Of a stretch of DNA of 11,860 nt, positions 1 to 8,146 are shown in pieces. The notes beneath the pieces are model-generated. The model was not told the origin of the DNA and made no database searches. It saw only the letters and a program-made list of their open reading frames with translations. The position numbers and the translations under genes are program-made. This DNA comes from Amoebophrya sp. AT5.2 (taxonomy: Eukaryota; Sar; Dinophyceae; Syndiniales; Amoebophryaceae): assembly GCA_005223375.1 (NCBI GenBank), contig RXOD01005950.1, positions 1 through 11,860 on the forward strand. Reading direction: 5' to 3'. Every line of letters begins with the position of its first letter. Positions within the stretch are counted from its first letter, which is position 1.

Positions 1-1496
1 ATGGTAGCTGCCCCGGCCGGCGGACCTGCCGGCAGTACAACGTTTCCGACTGCACTTCCGGCTCCAGCTCCGACTGCAGGTCCCAGCGTGGGGCTGGCAA
101 AAGGATTGAGAACCTGCTCGAGCTGAAACGGATCCACTCCTTGTCCGTTTCCAGCAAACGTCCCCGCTCCAGGCGCCGCGCCTCCCACAGTTCCGGATGA
201 TGCTGGCGAAGGATGTGGAGGCTGTTGCTGCGTTGCTCGCAGCTGCTGCACTTCCTGAACGAGTTGAGCAATAGCTTGATCCTGCACATTGACCCGCTCA
301 CTTGCATGTCGCAGCAGCGCTTCCTGCTCTGTCGCGCGGATAGTGCTCTGGTTCAGCACATCTCCGATGCGTCCTTGCAGCTCGCGCTCCAGTACGTTGT
401 AGCGCTGATTGAAGGACTGCGTCGTGACTCGATGTCGCTCCGTGACTTCCTGCGCCATCTGCAACGCCCGCTGCTGTTGCTGAAGCTGCTCTTGAAGACG
501 CTGCTGTTCAAGTTGCTGCTGCTGCTGCTTCTGGGCAATCAGCTGCTGACTCCCCATCGCTTGCCGCTGCTGCGCGCCCAACTGGTTTCGCACTTGCGTG
601 ACTCCCTGGGAAAAATTCCGGAAGTTCGTTTCCCCCGCCTGCAGAACGCTCTGCACTTGTTGCCCCATGAAGTTCACCTGACTTCCAATGTGCGCTCCGT
701 GCTCAGCTAGCAAGTTAGTCCGGTGCAGCATCTTCTGCGCGATGGCATGATCAAAAACCGTTGGCCCCCCGTGCTGTTGCATGAAGCTCGGGTGCCCCGG
801 GTTCATCATCGCATTGCTGGATGCAGAGCCTCCCATCTGCGACGCTGCGGCCGCAGTTGGCATCTGCATACCTCCTGTCTGATCGACGTTTCCGATCATG
901 GGCATGTTCGCTGGTCCGGGCAAATTCATTAGCCCGCTTCCCATCGGAACGAACTGCCCAACCGCGTTGAAGGTTCCCCCTCCCACGTTTACCGTTGCTC
1001 CCACTGGTTGATGCGGCAGCACCACACCAGGGGGTGGTGGAAAGTTCCACGGGGCCACTCCACCTGCTCCGGCTCCGAATCCTCCCGCGCCGCTCATTTC
1101 GTCCTCGGGCGACTGTCCTTGAGGAGGAGGAGGAGGAATTTCTTGGGTAGCTCCCTCTTCAACGGGCGCCACCATCTCCGACAGTCCTGGCGGCATCCCG
1201 CCACCGTTCTGCTGGATCGACATCCCGGAGATGCTTGATTCGTATGCGCGCGCCCGTTTTGTAGCTGGTCCGGACTCCGGTCCGGATGATTCCATAGAGC
1301 CTTCAGCTCCGTCGTTCTTGGGCTCACTTTTGCGGTGGATGTTCTTCTCCTCGGCTGTCGGCAGAGAGCGAGGAAAGCCGCTCAATCCGCTACCACTGCT
1401 AAAACAGGGATCGCTGCGCACACGAAGTGATCTTTCGAGATCTTCGGCGGACTGGAAACAGAAGAAACAGAACAGGAAAAGGATGATCGTCGACAT
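1..1496 (-). CDS. Gln/Gly/Pro-rich coiled-coil protein, N-terminal part (runs off window)
   Basis: This is one uninterrupted reading frame of 498 codons, open at the window edge, so the C-terminus is missing. I do not recognise the family. From the ATG at 1496 the order is: a hydrophobic N-terminus (about residues 3-15, rich in Ile, Leu, Phe and Cys); an acidic and Ser-rich part with a basic cluster KRARA near residue 80; a run of five prolines near 121; Gly/Met/Pro-rich low complexity; then a Gln-rich probable coiled coil from about 300 to 420, densest near 322-343; and a Gly/Ala/Pro-rich tail. The start is uncertain. The hydrophobic stretch could be a signal peptide. Alternatively, the pyrimidine-rich tract ending in CAG at 1452 could be a 3' splice site, putting the first residues in an unseen upstream exon. 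The KRARA cluster would suit a nuclear protein and the hydrophobic start would not. The frame itself is well supported by residue composition. Confidence 0.75.
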   Translation of the reverse strand, partial: MSTIILFLFCFFCFQSAEDLERSLRVRSDPCFSSGSGLSGFPRSLPTAEEKNIHRKSEPKNDGAEGSMESSGPESGPATKRARAYESSISGMSIQQNGGGMPPGLSEMVAPVEEGATQEIPPPPPQGQSPEDEMSGAGGFGAGAGGVAPWNFPPPPGVVLPHQPVGATVNVGGGTFNAVGQFVPMGSGLMNLPGPANMPMIGNVDQTGGMQMPTAAAASQMGGSASSNAMMNPGHPSFMQQHGGPTVFDHAIAQKMLHRTNLLAEHGAHIGSQVNFMGQQVQSVLQAGETNFRNFSQGVTQVRNQLGAQQRQAMGSQQLIAQKQQQQQLEQQRLQEQLQQQQRALQMAQEVTERHRVTTQSFNQRYNVLERELQGRIGDVLNQSTIRATEQEALLRHASERVNVQDQAIAQLVQEVQQLRATQQQPPHPSPASSGTVGGAAPGAGTFAGNGQGVDPFQLEQVLNPFASPTLGPAVGAGAGSAVGNVVLPAGPPAGAAT

Positions 1497-2053
1497 GTGG
1501 TTAGCGGCAACCACAATTCATCTTTTGGCTCTTTTGCTTTCTTCAGTTCTCTCACTCCAATTTCCCAAACTGAAATTATCTCGTCGTAGGCTTGAGCCAT
1601 ACGCGAGTAGAAGAAAGGATTCATTCATTTAGAGGTCGGTTCAAATGTGGACAGCGAGCGTAATGAAGATTAGGGTTTGTTTCTACTATCGTGGTGTGAC
1701 AACAAAAACGTCCTTCGGACCCCGAGATCTTCATCACTCATCCCGTCCAGAAAAGCCTCGCTCTGCCTTTGCATCGCTCGATTCTTTCAACAGAGAACAC
1801 CGACCGAAAACTTCGAGTATGCGCAACTGGCAATCCTCTCAATAGCTTCTCTTTACTTTTTGTTTTTTCTCTGGCGAAAGTACGAGTCTCCCTGCGTTTT
1901 TGCCACGGCCGGCATAGTGCAACTCTCTCTCCTGCTTTCTTCGCGACTGCTGCAATCACACAGCAGTAACCTCTTCCTCCCCTCCCTTTTCCTTTCTTAA
2001 TTTCGTCATCATCCCTCTTCGTCGTTTATGCATATTCATCCCTTTCACGAACG
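1497..2053. other. Intergenic stretch, no supported gene
   Basis: AT-richer, pyrimidine-rich DNA between the Gln-rich gene and the stop codon of the next gene upstream. A minus-strand frame at 1624-1496 looks mildly protein-like (for example AYDEIISVWEIGVRELKK). I could find no donor in the right phase to join it to the Gln-rich exon. I see no RNA gene or clear repeat. Confidence 0.4.
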
Positions 2054-2639
2054 TCAACCAGAACCACTCAGCAGCGCCATCATCATCTCCCTCTTCTTCG
2101 CGGGATCTTGAATGTGGTTGATCAGCTCCATCATTTGATCGATGCTCTGAGACGTAGGCAAGTATGGCAGGACGTCGGGCTCGACCACCAGCTACCGTTA
2201 CTAAGACTAGGGAGCTAAAGCTATGGTGGCGGCGCCGGCGGGCGTGGCCGACTACCTAGATCAAACAAGTATGAGAACGCCCTTAAAAAGCAGGAAAGAT
2301 AAAAAACGCGCCCCCACTCACCTAGACTCCGCAAAGACGCGCCGCGCCTCTCGGAGACGGCACTACCGGCACCAAACCCCCGACAGGGGAAAAGTCTTGG
2401 CCAAATGACAAAGCAGCATCTCCGTCTCACAGGCTCTCCTCGGGCCCAGTTCTTCGACAGAGAAAACCCGCGACGCGAGGAAGGACACTCCGTAGAGGTT
2501 GCGCTGACAGCTAGTGCCACACGGAAGACAGGAAAGGTAAACGCACTTACCCACCGACCGACGTCTTGTTCCGTGCGAATGAGATGACGCTGACTGCTGT
2601 AGGTCGATCGCCACGACATTCAGCAGTGGGCCGCGTCAT
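2054..2639 (-). CDS. Small multi-exon gene of unknown function
   Basis: Three exon-like blocks share this stretch. Exon 1 (2639-2551) starts at an ATG (MTRPTAECRG) and ends at a textbook GTAAGT donor. A 40-nt intron (2550-2511) has a pyrimidine-rich tract and ends in CACTAG. Exon 2 begins at 2510, and the join keeps the most protein-like frame (SVGG then CQRNLYGVSF). It stays open to a TAG at 2363, so the gene could end there as a roughly 78-residue protein. A further block, 2191-2054, begins after a TAG acceptor and is clearly coding (SQSIDQMMELINHIQDPAKK), ending at TGA. Joining exon 2 to it needs a phase-0 donor; GG then GTTTGG at 2377 is the only one I see and it is weak. A good GTGAGT donor at about 2330 would need another frame. 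I recognise no domain. Confidence is good for the first intron and the last block, and poor for the connection between them. Confidence 0.5.
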
Positions 2640-2789
2640 CTCAGCACTCGCATGGAGCACGTGGGCACTCTTCTAGTGCATCTACATCAAGGGTATTTGC
2701 AAGTAGTATATGTGTATGTGTGTCGTGCGTCGTCGTCTTCGTCTAGCATTTATGTGAAGTAGAAGAGGGGACGCTGAATATGTTTACAC
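2640..2789. other. Short intergenic spacer
   Basis: Spacer of about 150 bp between the ATG at 2639 and the stop codon of the next gene upstream. It contains a TG/TA-rich patch around 2700-2725. No promoter motif can be called. Confidence 0.4.
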
Positions 2790-3159
2790 TTATACTATGA
2801 TAAAGGATAGCTGCTGGAAGAGGTCCTCGTCTGCTCCTCGTGATAATGCGGTAGTCGCGGCGGCAGCAACCGCAGGCTTCGCGCCCGCGGACGACGAGGC
2901 GGAAGGAGCGCTGTTACTAACCACGCGCGGCGCGGGCTTGTAGAACTTGCACTTCTCGCGCAGCTCAGGGGAAAGCTCGTCTCCGAAAGTGTACGGCTTG
3001 TGCTTCTGCCCGGGAAGGATCCAGTCGCCCATAATGTCCAAGTGTTGGCTCTGTTACAACAATCTATCTTATCTTGCTTTTCTCAATCAGATGCCCGTTA
3101 CGTAGGGGGGGCCTCCTCGACCTCGCTTCCATCCCACCTCGTCCGGTGGTGATCCCGAT
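2790..3159 (-). CDS. 3' exons of an unrecognised small gene with an Ala/Ser-rich tail
   Basis: The last exon, 3050-2790, reads SQHLDIMGDWILPGQKHK, then a YTFGDEL...CKFYKP segment, an Ala/Ser-rich low-complexity stretch, and an acidic-to-hydrophobic end (DEDLFQQLSFII) before TAA. A 51-nt intron (3101-3051, GTAACG to AACAG) joins it in phase 0 to an upstream block whose best frame reads PPDEVGWKRGRGGPPY, a small basic Arg/Gly patch. That block is open back to a TGA at 3185-3183 but has no in-frame ATG, so the true 5' end lies in an exon I cannot identify; 3159 is one possible acceptor edge. Alternatively the gene starts at the ATG at 3032 inside the last exon and encodes about 80 residues. I do not recognise the family. 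Confidence 0.5.
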
Positions 3160-3915
3160 CTGCATGGATCTACTCGCCTTTGTCAATCTATCAGGACGAT
3201 GCGACAAAGCAAGGCTACCCAATTACCAAAATGGGGCGAAAACGCGAAACAGCAACGCGCGACGCCCATGATTGCAGGACAAGTAGGCGGAGGCGGCGAT
3301 TTGATTAACAAACTGGCAACATATACCCGCCAGCCATCACTGGCGCCCAACAGCCCTGGAAAGAATCTATCGGGAAGCCCACCAGCGCGCGCATTCAAGT
3401 AACACTTTGCCTGCGTTGAAAAGCCCAAAAAAGGAAGCCACCGACGCCAAAAACAAATCCGACGAAAAAGCCACAAACGCACAAAAGTACTCCGGATCCC
3501 TTTTTCGGGCTTCTTGACTGTTTCGCGAGCACTTTCGTTTTCAACTTTGAGTCGGCTCCTGACCGGTGTGAGTGTTGCGACAGCAGGGAGTTGCGGGGCC
3601 TATACACACCAGGCAGAGGCGAGCTAATCTGTGGCGGGGCGGCGGGCGATGCAGCAGTTTAACACACAGCTACACAGATTCGCCGGACCACCGGTAATAT
3701 TCATTTGACTTCGCAGCGGGCCGGGCCCGACATGTCGGAAAGCCATGCGCCAAGTGCGAGAAAGGGTCTGGGCGCGCAGCAGTTGACTACTGCGCGTGCA
3801 CTTTTTTAAGGCGGCTCGCAAAAGTAAAAAAGAGTGCTCCCTGAACAGGAAGAGTTAAGTGGAAAGTCTTGGTAGTCCTTAGGACAGCAAGAAAAACAAG
3901 AGCGTTTCGCTCGGC
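3160..3915. other. Intergenic region, no supported gene
   Basis: About 750 bp between the stop of the racemase-family gene at 3916 and the gene at 3159-2790. A minus-strand frame at 3607-3395 contains a hydrophobic stretch but has no ATG and no matching exon. No RNA gene or repeat stands out. Confidence 0.4.
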
Positions 3916-6475
3916 TTAATCCGGGGGCAGGCAGCCTTCCATCATGAAGTTCGCAGTGGTCACGGAGTCAATCACCGGCAGCTGGGTCGCTTTGCGGATC
4001 GGCGCGGCGTACGGCGGCAGCTGGGTACACTCCAGCAGGATGCCGGCCACCTGCAGACGTGATCGGGTAGTAGCGTGATGAGATGATGATTTAGAAATAG
4101 AAGTAGTAAACCACCTCTCTGTCGTCTGTCTCTCTTCGCGCCAAAATAAAATGTGCGAGGGCTTCAAGTTTAAAGATTCCACGCTCTGAAAATAGGACGC
4201 GACTGCTAGTGGTGGCGCGCCTGCGCATTTTCTTTAGTATTACAGTGTAGCTCAGTACCAGCATCGATTTTATTTTTAAGTGATAGAGCTAGTAAAAAAA
4301 TGCCTTGGGGTTTTTGCGCAGCACGTCCTTGACTAGTGCCACCATTCCCGGCGTGACACGCTCCACATCAACCTTCTCCCCCGCGGCCACCGCTTCGAAA
4401 CCCGGCACGCTTTCCGCGCCAACGATCAGAAATCGCTCCTCGTCCAAATGCAAGCCGCATTCCCGCGCGATCAAGTGTTTCATGCCGTCGAGAGAGGTGT
4501 ATGGAGGTGGGGCGCTTTTCACTGATCTTCTCAAAGTATATGCCAATACATGTCTCTGCTACACTTTTCTACACCCTCTCGGCGGGCCCCGGGGGGCCCC
4601 GTGGCTCCTGAGGGGTCAGGAGAGACCGTAGCGGCGCTTATGTTTTTATAATTCTCACTCATACCCATACCGTGGAGCTTCTTATCTCGGAGTCGGACGG
4701 CCAGCACACACGATCTACGGCTCGCCGGTGTGCTCGATCGATCCCAGTCGTGTAGAGCAACATCGGTCGCCGATCTCGTCGGCCGCGCCAACATCAATGC
4801 CCGCCGGCCGCCGGTGTGGTCACAACCAAGGTGGACCCCACCCTACAGCCGGCCATCAATGCGAACAGCCGGCGCAGCATCAAAGCTAGCCGGCCCCCGC
4901 TGTGGTCGGCCGATCGGGTCCAGCGCCGGGGCTGGCTGTCGGTGCCGCTGGGGAGGAAGCGCCGAGGCGATGTCGATATAGCAGCCAGCGGCACTGACTG
5001 TCGCTGTTTGTTGCACGCAGCTATTCGCTCTGCCCCGCCCCACCCGAATCCTTCCTACTTTCTAGCGCTCGTCCTAGAGCTAGATGGGCATCTTCGATGC
5101 CCCGCGGGCGGATCGTGTACTCGCAGCTCTAGATGGGTTGGCGCAAGAGCAAGATGAGTGTCGCAGGGATTTGTCGCGTCCTGCCAGAGAAAGGATGGTG
5201 CGTGAGCTCGGGGGCATATCTACACATTTATTATCGGTTCTGGTTTCGTCCATGCACTGCCCATCCGCCTTTATCATTTATCGGTGGAGGTGAGCTCTAT
5301 TCTCGTAGTTGATTCCCTGAAGCCTCGAGTCGCAAGCTGGCTCTTGGCTGGTCAGTTGCCATACCCATCTTGGGGCTACTTGTTATTTTTATCGAATACA
5401 TAAAGATCAAGTCGAAAAGCCGTAGGTAAGGAGCCAGAGGCGGTGACCACCATCACCACGGCGTCGGAGCGAAGCGTCGCCATCAAAATAGGCAACATGC
5501 ACAAGGCAGACTTAGAGGCTCAAAAATCTCAGTGCAGCGCTCTCTCGTTGAATAAACGTGAGGGAGGGACGGCTAAGCGTAATTTGTTATCCGAAGCCGT
5601 AGCTTTCGTCCCCGCCGGACTTCCTCATGCCGCCCTTCCTGAGGGTCTGCACCATAGTGGTCCCTAGCATGTTCGTGCGACGATCGACACAACTTCAGAC
5701 TCTCCGAGCCTTCCGCAATTTTCCATCCTGTCCAAGACACACTACACAATCAGCAGGCCACAGGCGTCACAATGGTAACGAGACTCATTCTTGGGGGGGC
5801 CGCCTCCGCGAGCGACTATTGAGGCGCGAGAAGCAGTGACATAGCTGCATGCCCTGTCGCGCCTCTTCCTACTTCTTGTCGCGACATATTTCGCTCTTCG
5901 CTTTGCGTACATTGTCAATGAGGCCTCCAGCGGTGGTGGCGTTACATGATAACAAAGAAACCGGCACTGAGTTTTTTGGGCGAAGCCCTAAAGGACAACC
6001 CAATCGGCACCTGGCGGCTGGTGTGCAACTGGCGAACCAACGGCTGGAAGTTGAACATGAACCCACAGTCACCCGTAATCGCACCAACCTCCACCTCCTC
6101 GACCAAATACCTTTTTTTTGAAATTTTATTCCCTTCGAGGGTCCACCTCGCAAGCAGGAAGCACATCAAGCAAGGAAACCGCAGGACAAAATAACTGAAA
6201 CTGCAAACCAGTCCTCAGTACCGCACTGCCTCGCACAATTGGCGGCCGACTTCCGGAGTCAAGGTCCCCGCTTGGGCCATTTCGAAGGTGAGGCCCGGAA
6301 CGACGCGGTAGGCCACCTCGTACTCGTAGCTTAACGGAGAGTCAATGTCTCCGACGGCGGGCGGGTAGTTGTAGTCCAGGCGCACCACCCCGAGCACCGG
6401 TTTGCGGAGCTTCAGCTGTTTTGGCAAACCCAGTTGGCGGCGCACCGATTTTGACATAGTACTTTTGTCCGGCAT
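3916..6475 (-). CDS. Asp/Glu/hydantoin racemase-family protein, intact cysteines (gene A)
   Basis: Five exons (6475-6222, 6110-5994, 5508-5431, 4496-4304, 4050-3916) join into 258 codons ending in TAA. I assign the Asp/Glu/hydantoin racemase superfamily, whose two cysteines normally act as acid and base in proton abstraction at an alpha carbon. Visible motifs: PVLGVVRLDYNYPP (about 26-39), YRVVPGLTFE (57-66), AITGDCGFMF (95-104, first cysteine Cys100), LCMLP (126-130), VVTASG (144-149), PGFEAVAAGEKVDVE (181-195), ILLECTQLPPY (218-228, second cysteine Cys222) and LPVIDSVT (238-245). No signal peptide is visible, so it is probably cytosolic. The substrate cannot be read from sequence; amino-acid racemase, hydantoin racemase and isomerase or decarboxylase activities all occur in this superfamily. 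The ATG at 6457 is an alternative start. The intron joins were chosen because they restore every family block with no gap. Confidence 0.82.
4051..4303 (-). other. Intron 4 of gene A, GC-AG type
   Basis: 253 nt. The upstream exon ends NPK (AAG) and the intron starts GCATTTTTTT; it ends CTGCAG before the exon starting VAGILLECT. No GT is available at the donor in any usable position. The trinucleotide AGG spans both junctions (4305-4303 and 4052-4050), so the exact cut can slide. GC-AG introns are a known minor class, but this donor does not match the usual GCAAGT. Confidence 0.6.
4497..5430 (-). mobile_element. Intron 3 of gene A, CT-AC ends, introner-like
   Basis: 934 nt, the longest intron here. 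On the coding strand it starts CTTACCTACGG and ends CCATACAC. Read on the plus strand it starts GTGTATGG and ends GTAGGTAAG, so it would be a normal GT-AG intron in the opposite orientation. CTC flanks it on both sides (5433-5431 and 4496-4494), like a 3-bp target duplication. Imperfect subterminal inverted repeats are present: GCGCTTTTCACTGATCTT near 4515-4535 matches the reverse complement of the region near 5403-5420 (GGCTTTTCGACTTGATCTT). Inside are GC-rich DNA, a 7-bp-arm hairpin at 4605-4622 and a loose direct repeat near 4790 and 4877. No coding region inside is supported. Its removal joins TASG to SSLDGM, matching the family spacing. Confidence 0.6.
5512..5993 (-). mobile_element. Intron 2 of gene A: introner-like element with TIRs and 3-bp direct repeat
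   Basis: 482 bp flanked by GAC on the plus strand (5509-5511 and 5994-5996). The left arm, 5511-5535, reads CTTAGAGGCTCAAAAATCTC followed by AGTGC. The reverse complement of the right arm, 5993-5964, reads CTTTAGGGCTTCGCCC followed by AAAAAACTCAGTGC. The arms share the order CTTnAG, GGCT, a C plus A-run, then CTCAGTGC. Removing the element plus one GAC copy gives a seamless frame (VPIGLS joined to ALCMLP) that matches this protein family. A GT-AG alternative (6010 to 5511) is in frame but deletes six conserved residues. No coding region inside is supported. The structure matches introner elements described from syndinian dinoflagellates; assignment to that class is inference. Confidence 0.65.
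6111..6221 (-). other. Intron 1 of gene A, GT-AG
   Basis: 111 nt, starting GTACTGAGG and ending in eight adenines then G. The join restores VRYLVEEVEV in a phase-2 split of an Arg codon. GGTA occurs at both junctions. The 3' end lacks a pyrimidine tract, which is unusual for a standard acceptor, but the frame and the family alignment require this join. Confidence 0.7.
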
Positions 6476-6527
6476 GCACAGTGCGGGCGCCTGCATACTG
6501 TCCACTGCGGGACTCTCCTTCACTTAC

Positions 6528-6644
6528 AGGTGGGGAGTGAGACGTAACTGCGCTTTTTTTATATAGGCATAGGAGGCTGGCAAGTGTACTATTCCGGGCT
6601 GTGCTTCCAGACTTTCTGCTGCTCTTTCGCGGTGCAAGATCCAT
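6528..6644 (-). CDS. Possible upstream exon of gene A
   Basis: An ATG at 6644 opens a 39-codon basic, Ser-rich frame (MDLAPRKSSRKSGSTARN) that ends exactly in phase 0 at a consensus GTAAGT donor. A 37-nt intron (6527-6491, ending TATGCAG) would join it in frame ahead of APALCMPDK and the conserved racemase domain, giving the protein a basic N-terminal extension. Against this, a TATATAAAAAAA stretch lies inside the exon and the short intron has no pyrimidine tract. The ATG at 6475 is the simpler start. Confidence 0.3.
6554..6565 (-). promoter_or_regulatory. TATA-like element upstream of gene A
   Basis: TATATAAAAAAA on the minus strand, about 80 bp upstream of the ATG at 6475. The position suits a core promoter. 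Dinoflagellates are thought to use a TTTT-type box instead, and the run may simply lie in an exon or leader. Confidence 0.2.
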
Positions 6645-6982
6645 GCGGACTAGGTTAGTATGTGGGCGGTGACAGGCGGACTAAGACTTTGCTCGGGAGG
6701 TTAGTTCCTAAACTGATGTGCAATCAGCCGCAACTACATGCGCGCGCCATGCGGCGCGCCCGGGTTCGCAAGTCACGACGCCACCATAGCTAAGTACACG
6801 ACTTGCAGGAAGCAAGTGCACTAGTTCCGCCTGCGTCCTTTCCTGTATCAATCTAGTACTCACCTACTCGCCGGGCCGCGACGGGTGGCGAGCACCTATG
6901 CTTTGATGCCGTGTGACCCATCTTCAGGTTTATAGAAGAAGTGCGCCAGCGCTGAGCCTGTGTTTCGTCCATGCGCATTGAT
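6645..6982. other. Intergenic region, no supported gene
   Basis: About 340 bp between the small unit ending at 6983 and the possible first exon of gene A. It includes a CG-rich patch near 6739-6765. I see no gene, RNA or convincing repeat. Confidence 0.4.
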
Positions 6983-7271
6983 TCAGTGGACCTGCTTTGG
7001 GCCTGCCGGCGGGCAGTGTTGAAGTGCGAGCGCCATCCAAGTCAAATTCAAATGCAATTGCAAGCGCCCGCTGGTATGCTAAACGTAAGGAAGAGGACAC
7101 CAACAGCCGTGCCCGCTTACGGGTCCTAAGGTTCGGCGGGCTCAGGGAATGGCTACTACACACACTCACAGTGCACCAGCTACGAAGAGGAGGACATGGA
7201 GGGGGTTGGAGGCTGGCAGCTAACTCCTGAGCCTTGCGAAGAAGCTCAACGAGGGTTGCTCTTGCTTCCAT
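6983..7271 (-). CDS. Small two-exon coding unit, unknown function
   Basis: An ATG at 7271 opens a helical, charged stretch (MEARATLVELLRKAQELAAS), followed by a Pro-rich turn and SWCT. It ends in phase 0 at a GTGAGT donor (7169). A 91-nt intron ending TTTAG at 7079 leads, in phase, to HTSGRLQLHL...PAGPKQVH and a TGA at 6985-6983, for about 65 residues. Upstream of the ATG the frame is open to a CACAG acceptor at 7292, so this may be the end of a larger gene, possibly with the 7666-7460 unit. No family is recognised, and other frames past the intron are also open. Confidence 0.38.
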
Positions 7272-7459
7272 GCGCGACGATGATGGCCTAACTGTGCGTC
7301 GACAGGATCTGAGCGCGAAGAGTGGACGGCGCGCAGACGAAGAGAAGATAAAGACTTAGACTGACAATAGTACTAGTAGGGACAGACAGGGACAGCCAAA
7401 GCCAGACCCAGCTCCGGCAAGACTACAAGTAACTGTGGCAAGGCGCGTTAGTCTCTATC

Positions 7460-7666
7460 TTAAGCGTTGGCAGCAGAATCCTGGAAAAGCGTGTCCTTCG
7501 CAGATTTTTGCAGCGACGATTCTAGCGCATGAATGGTCTCCTTCTGCAGCGCCACCTTCGGAACGAGCGTGCCCACTTGGATTAGAGAACGCGCGGAGAG
7601 CTGGCGCCCGAATGCGGGTCCGGTGGCTCCACTTGCTTCGCTTTTTTTATTCATCTTCAACTTCAT
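7460..7666 (-). CDS. Small protein or exon, basic N-terminus and helical C-terminus
   Basis: 68 codons from ATG 7666 to TAA. The start is strongly basic (MKLKMNKKSE), followed by a Gly/Ala/Ser-rich part and a probable amphipathic helix (VALQKETIHALESSLQKSAK). Composition and the helix pattern suggest real coding. The frame is also open a little upstream of the ATG. There is no usable donor before the stop, so it is either a complete microprotein or a terminal exon. No family is recognised. Confidence 0.45.
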   Translation of the reverse strand: MKLKMNKKSEASGATGPAFGRQLSARSLIQVGTLVPKVALQKETIHALESSLQKSAKDTLFQDSAANA

Positions 7667-7704
7667 CACGCGCGTGCCACTATAATAAGGAGCCTCAAAG
7701 AGTT

Positions 7705-7830
7705 AATGAACATGCTTATTAGGATTCTCAGTAACGCCAGCAAATCTACACTCACACAGCTGGTAGCAATGAGCATGCTTATTAGGATTCTCAGTAACGC
7801 CAGTAAATCTACACTCACACAGCTGGTAGC
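7705..7830. repeat. 63-bp tandem repeat, two copies
   Basis: Copies at 7705-7767 and 7768-7830 are identical except for the third-last base of aatga(a/g)ca and ccag(c/t)aaa. The unit contains GCTTATTAGGATTCTCAG and ends CAGCTGGTAGC. The length is a multiple of three and one minus-strand frame runs through both copies, but I see no other sign that it is coding. Confidence 0.95.
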
Positions 7831-8146
7831 TTTGTGTGTGCGTCGTGGGCGCGCGTAGACGAAGCAGAAAGGCGCAGCATCGATGCACTGCAAGGAAAAC
7901 ATACTAGGACGCTCGAAACGCCCCCGGAATCCGAATCTTCAAGCGCTCCAAATTTCCCAAACTCTGAGCGCCAAGGTGGGTCGCCCCCCTTCGACTTTGC
8001 CTCGAGCGCGAGGGTCCCTCCAGCCACCAGAAGGAGGCTCCAGTGAGCTGCCGGCCGTCTTGCCCATAAAGAGTCACCATGCCCTTCTGGCAGCGTCCTG
8101 TTCTCGTGCACGATCACGCAGCGACGAAACTAACAAGAAGAAGAAC
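7831..8146. other. Intergenic region, no supported gene
   Basis: Between the 63-bp tandem repeat and the repeat cluster. It contains only the start of a long plus-strand frame that I regard as spurious. Confidence 0.4.

Noticed and set aside
1529..1540. TTTTGGCTC resembling part of the dinoflagellate spliced leader
   Set aside because: Only nine bases match and there is no donor or Sm-site context.
2221..2619. 132-codon Arg/Ser/Pro-rich minus-strand frame
   Set aside because: It reads straight through a consensus GTAAGT...CACTAG intron, and its composition is that of a shadow frame in GC-rich coding DNA.
3395..3607. Minus-strand frame with one hydrophobic, membrane-like stretch
   Set aside because: No ATG in frame, no matching neighbouring exon, and the hydrophobicity comes from T/G-rich DNA.
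4560..4600. GC-rich palindromic stretch near GGGCCCCGGGG
   Set aside because: It lies inside intron 3 of gene A, no T-run follows it, and simple GC composition can explain the symmetry.
5588..5671. Protein-like minus-strand frame inside intron 2 of gene A (MVQTLRKGGMRKSGG)
   Set aside because: Only about 27 codons, inside the element, with no supporting splice signals or family match.
5511..6010. Canonical GT-AG reading of gene A intron 2
   Set aside because: It is in frame but removes VPIGLS, which is aligned and kept in gene B; the inverted-repeat boundary restores it exactly.
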